This document shows positions 22,683-24,584 of a stretch of DNA of 24,584 nt, piece after piece. Made by a program: the position numbers and the translations under genes. The notes under the pieces were generated by a model, which saw only the letters and a list, made by a program, of their open reading frames with translations, was not told the DNA's origin and did no database searches. How positions within the stretch are numbered: the stretch's first letter is position 1; the number at the start of each line of letters is the position of its first letter. The DNA comes from a virus: positions 1-24,584 of the IMG/VR virus record IMGVR_UViG_3300000117_000236; one strand, written 5' to 3'.

Positions 22683-23174
22683 ATGGCTAACTTAATCGAT
22701 CCAAATGAAGCAATGTTTACGGCATTTGAGCCTAAACAGCAAAATAGATACATTTTCTATATTGAGGGTATACCTGCTTTCTTAATACATAAAGCGGCAA
22801 GACCGAAAATTACACAAGAAACTGTAACTCTTGAGCACATCAACGTTACTAGATACGTTAAAGGAAAATCTAAATGGGATGTTGTAGCATTAACATTATA
22901 TGACCCAGTAGTTCCATCAGGAGCTCAAGCAGTTATGGAATGGGTAAGACTACACCATGAATCTGTAACAGGTAGAGATGGTTATGCAGACTTCTATAAG
23001 AAGGACGTAACAATTAACGTACTTGGACCGGTAGGTGATAAAGTAGAAGAATGGACTGGTAAAGGTGCATTTATTACTGAAGCAGACTTTGGAACATTAG
23101 ATTGGACAGCCACCAATGCATATAATGAAATCGCAATGTCAATTCAGTGTGATTATTGGATACTACAATTCTAA
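22683..23174 (+). CDS. 19: Tail tube protein gp19
   Basis: 163 residues, the same length as T4 gp19. It polymerises into hexameric rings forming the DNA conduit inside the sheath. The sequence follows the tube-protein pattern: NRYIFYIEGIPAFLIHKAAR early, the strand VTLEHINVTRYVKGKSKWD, LTLYDPVVPSGAQAVMEWVR, then KDVTINVLGPVGDKVEEWTG, GAFITEADFGTLDWTATNAY and a final IAMSIQCDYWILQF. The strong AGAGGAG ribosome binding site and its own promoter-like motif fit high expression. A terminator follows shortly after the stop. Confidence 0.97.
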   Translation: MANLIDPNEAMFTAFEPKQQNRYIFYIEGIPAFLIHKAARPKITQETVTLEHINVTRYVKGKSKWDVVALTLYDPVVPSGAQAVMEWVRLHHESVTGRDGYADFYKKDVTINVLGPVGDKVEEWTGKGAFITEADFGTLDWTATNAYNEIAMSIQCDYWILQF

Positions 23175-23201
23175 TAGCATTATAAATATTAAATTTAAAA
23201 G

Positions 23202-23232
23202 ACTCCTAGCTAAAAAAGTTAGGAGTTTTTTA
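23202..23232 (+). terminator. Intrinsic terminator after gp19
   Basis: ACTCCTAGC (23202-23210) pairs with GTTAGGAGT (23218-23226), nine pairs including one G-U, A-rich loop, then a T-tract. The upstream A-run could let it work on the opposite strand too, although no minus-strand gene approaches it. Confidence 0.85.
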
Positions 23233-23253
23233 TTACTTTTTAGTTTTGTTTTA

Positions 23254-23262
23254 TATTTATAT
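23254..23262 (+). promoter_or_regulatory. TATTTATAT motif upstream of gp26, copy 11
   Basis: TATTTATAT directly behind the gp19 terminator and 45 bases before the ATG at 23308, where GGAG is the ribosome binding site. Confidence 0.6.
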
Positions 23263-23307
23263 ATGTATATATCAAATGCAAACGTTATAAAAATGGAGAA
23301 ATAAGTT

Positions 23308-24165
23308 ATGGCAGAAAAAGGCTTAACAGACGAACAAATCAAACAGCAGCTCGTCGCTGAAAACAGTACAAACATTAACGATTCTAAAGGCAAAGTGGAA
23401 TATAAATTTCCAACTGAAGTTATAGATTTACCTAGTAAAGGTAAATTATATCCAGATGGCCACCCTTTACAATCAGGTACAATAGAATTAAAATATATGA
23501 CAGCACGAGAAGAAGACATATTAACTTCTCAAAATCTTATTCAAAAAGGTGTTGTTTTAGATAGACTATTACAAGCACTTATAGTTACACCTTGTAATTA
23601 CGATGACATTCTTATTGGAGACAAAAACGCAATAATGGTAGCAGCAAGAGTTATGGGTTATGGTTCTGACTATAAAGTAGAAATTGAAGATCCATATACT
23701 CCAGGAGAAAAACAAGAAACTGTTATTGATTTACAACAGTTACAAGATGCTAATGTTGATTGGAACTTAATTGGTGATGATAATTCATTTGACTTTGATT
23801 TACCACTATCAAAAAGAACTATAACATTTAAACTGCTTACACATGGTGATGAAGGAAAAATTGCTGAAGAAGTAAAAGCCATGAAAAAGAACTTCAAAAA
23901 TAGAGGATATGCAGGAGTAGATGCTCAATTAAGTACTAGATTAAAGCATATGATTACAGCTGTAGATGGCGATGCAACTCCTAAGGTTATTAGAGAGTTT
24001 GTAGATAACCAATTCCTATCACGAGATACTAGAACTTTTAGAGAACAAATTAAGAAGGTTTCACCAGATATTGATATGACATTCACATTCGTATCAGATA
24101 TTACTGGACAAGAACGAGAGATGTCAATTCCTCTTGGTGTCAACTTTTTTTGGCCTGGGGCCTAA
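23308..24165 (+). CDS. 26: gp26-like baseplate hub / tail assembly protein
   Basis: 285 residues. It resembles the T4_baseplate family of T4-like gp26/gp51 proteins: FPTEVIDLPSKGKLYPDGHP (about 34-53), ELKYMTAREEDILTSQNLIQ, LLQALIVTPCNYDDILIGDK, ARVMGYGSDYKVEIEDPYTP, then a beta domain (LPLSKRTITFKLLTHGDEGK) and the ending SIPLGVNFFWPGA, in which NFFWP is a common terminus of this family. The location after sheath and tube matches a tail assembly protein. Its 3' end overlaps another open frame and carries a seven-T run followed by a GC-rich stem-loop, so a minority of ribosomes may produce a form 78 or 79 residues longer. T4 gp26 is a hub component of 208 residues; homology to the T4 protein specifically is less certain than the family call. 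Confidence 0.82.
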   Translation: MAEKGLTDEQIKQQLVAENSTNINDSKGKVEYKFPTEVIDLPSKGKLYPDGHPLQSGTIELKYMTAREEDILTSQNLIQKGVVLDRLLQALIVTPCNYDDILIGDKNAIMVAARVMGYGSDYKVEIEDPYTPGEKQETVIDLQQLQDANVDWNLIGDDNSFDFDLPLSKRTITFKLLTHGDEGKIAEEVKAMKKNFKNRGYAGVDAQLSTRLKHMITAVDGDATPKVIREFVDNQFLSRDTRTFREQIKKVSPDIDMTFTFVSDITGQEREMSIPLGVNFFWPGA

Positions 24166-24400
24166 CTATAGGCCCATTCTGCATAAGCAAATATTTCAAC
24201 TTTGCTACAACTCCAAAGGAGGGTTTACATTTTCGGATGTATACGATCTACCGGTGTATCTTAGAATTTACTATTTCAAACTTCTTAATGAACAACTTAC
24301 ACTTGAGGCTGAAGAAATGGAAAAAGCTAAAAAAGGAGGTGGAAGCTCATCTGGACCTCCAAAAGTTCCAACCTTTGCTAGAAATGCACGTCCTAAATAG
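24134..24400 (+). CDS. Out-of-frame C-terminal extension of gp26 (likely expressed by frameshift)
   Basis: This frame is offset +1 from gp26, open from 24080, and has only TTG 24134 and GTG 24137 as possible starts, neither with a ribosome binding site. After the seven-T run it encodes GLGPNYRPILHKQIFQLCYN, then SKGGFTFSDVYDLPVYLRIY, a helix YFKLLNEQLTLEAEEMEKAK and a Gly/Ser/Pro-rich basic tail (GGGSSSGPPKVPTFARNARP). The sequence reads like a genuine domain, and I recall similar LHxxIF...GFxxxDVYxMPVYLR small proteins beside gp26 in marine T4-like phages. Entry from gp26 at the T-run would add 82 residues after F281, giving about 363 residues (+1) or 364 (-2). Reinitiation at TTG/GTG near the gp26 stop is the alternative. 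Confidence 0.7.
   Translation: MVSTFFGLGPNYRPILHKQIFQLCYNSKGGFTFSDVYDLPVYLRIYYFKLLNEQLTLEAEEMEKAKKGGGSSSGPPKVPTFARNARPK
24145..24175 (+). other. Candidate programmed frameshift signal (T7 run plus stem-loop)
   Basis: Seven T at 24145-24151 are read TTT TTT T in the gp26 frame. After a six-base spacer (24152-24157) comes a perfect stem GGGCCTA (24158-24164) / TAGGCCC (24169-24175) with loop ACTA. A GC-rich stem is exceptional in this AT-rich region, and the gp26 stop codon lies at its tip. The tRNA-Phe can re-pair perfectly after slipping in either direction on the T-run. Geometry matches known slippery-site plus stimulator arrangements. Confidence 0.65.
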
Positions 24401-24422
24401 GCCAAAAAACTAAGCTCCTTTA

Positions 24423-24431
24423 TATTTATAT
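24423..24431 (+). promoter_or_regulatory. TATTTATAT motif, copy 12
   Basis: TATTTATAT in the 59-base gap after the gp26 extension, 28 bases upstream of the ATG at 24460, with AGAGGA between as ribosome binding site. Confidence 0.6.
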
Positions 24432-24459
24432 ATGATTAAATAGATATAGAGGAACAAAC

Positions 24460-24584
24460 ATGTCACAAGAAAAACAACTACGATCTCAGATTAGAGAATA
24501 CGTTAAATCCATTATTAAAGAAGAAAACTTTATAAGCCGTTATCTTAGAAATATGGCTAAAAGAATGGAGCGTCGTGAGTTTGA
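24460..24584 (+). CDS. N-terminal part of an unknown phage protein (3' end outside window)
   Basis: ATG at 24460 with a good AGAGGA site opens a frame of 41 codons to the window edge. The peptide (QLRSQIREYVKSIIKEENFI, then SRYLRNMAKRMERREF) is basic and helical. The first 22 residues resemble the charged helical N-termini of other small proteins in this window, including an I-K-E-E segment. The position after tail tube and gp26 is where a tape measure or another tail gene often lies, but the fragment is too short to identify. Confidence 0.6.
   Translation, partial: MSQEKQLRSQIREYVKSIIKEENFISRYLRNMAKRMERREF

Noticed and set aside
23181-23188. Exact T4 late core TATAAATA between gp19 and the terminator (another at 1492-1499 inside the fusion gene)
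   Set aside because: The intergenic copy lies upstream of the terminator and serves no gene; the other is intragenic. Neither is placed like a promoter, in contrast to the TATTTATAT copies.
24150-24413. Open frame offset -1 from gp26 at its 3' end (begins MAWGLTIGPFC)
   Set aside because: It could be reached by a -1 slip on the T-run, but its sequence looks like a shadow, and the overlapping +1/-2 frame has the coherent domain-like protein.

Overview
The window is a stretch of the virion-morphogenesis region of a T4-like myovirus. All genes lie on the plus strand, are tightly packed and are AT-rich (about one third G+C by eye). The landmark set is unambiguous: large terminase gp17, portal gp20, prohead protease gp21, scaffold gp22, major capsid protein gp23, neck proteins gp13 and gp14, sheath terminator gp15, tail sheath gp18, tail tube gp19 and a gp26-type baseplate/tail-assembly protein. 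The neck-protein wording, the PhoH-like ATPase, the three-helix (GTA-type) holin and a phage bS21 ribosomal protein all resemble marine T4-like phages of cyanobacteria or SAR11-like hosts. The host itself cannot be fixed from this sequence. Most starts carry AGGAG-like ribosome binding sites, so the host probably uses Shine-Dalgarno pairing.

Layout. 2-756: the end of a beta-rich structural protein and a small repeat-containing fibre-like protein. 782-3672: a large enzyme joining a cytidylyltransferase-like domain to a ligase-like (KxDG) nucleotidyltransferase domain, then a zinc-finger protein. 3732-5176: a coiled-coil protein with a C-terminal membrane helix, an unknown protein, and a holin. 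5219-12918: gp17 and gp20, several unknown small proteins, gp21 and scaffold-associated proteins. 13016-13378: a bS21 homologue standing alone between two terminators. 13566-17039: gp22, gp23 and PhoH. 17099-20058: gp13, gp14, gp15 and a coiled-coil protein. 20153-24400: gp18, gp19 and gp26 with an overlapping out-of-frame extension. 24460 onward: the start of an unknown gene.

Transcription appears to be organised by a repeated motif, TATTTATAT, found 11 times between genes and once inside a gene. It is nearly always a short distance upstream of a start codon and often lies directly behind an intrinsic terminator. It is the reverse complement of the T4 late-promoter core (TATAAATA) plus one base, so either the late promoter of this phage has a different consensus or the motif acts in another way.

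The most notable observations are: (1) a likely programmed translational frameshift at the end of the gp26-like gene, with a seven-T run, a six-base spacer and a GC-rich perfect stem-loop, leading into an 82-residue extension, at the position where other phages carry frameshifted tail-assembly chaperones; (2) the nucleotidylyltransferase-ligase fusion, whose interdomain segment holds five sites resembling gp21 protease cleavage sites while the rest of the protein has none, suggesting a packaged and processed enzyme; (3) the inverted late-promoter-like motif, which at two genes practically abuts the start codon; (4) the isolated bS21 gene.
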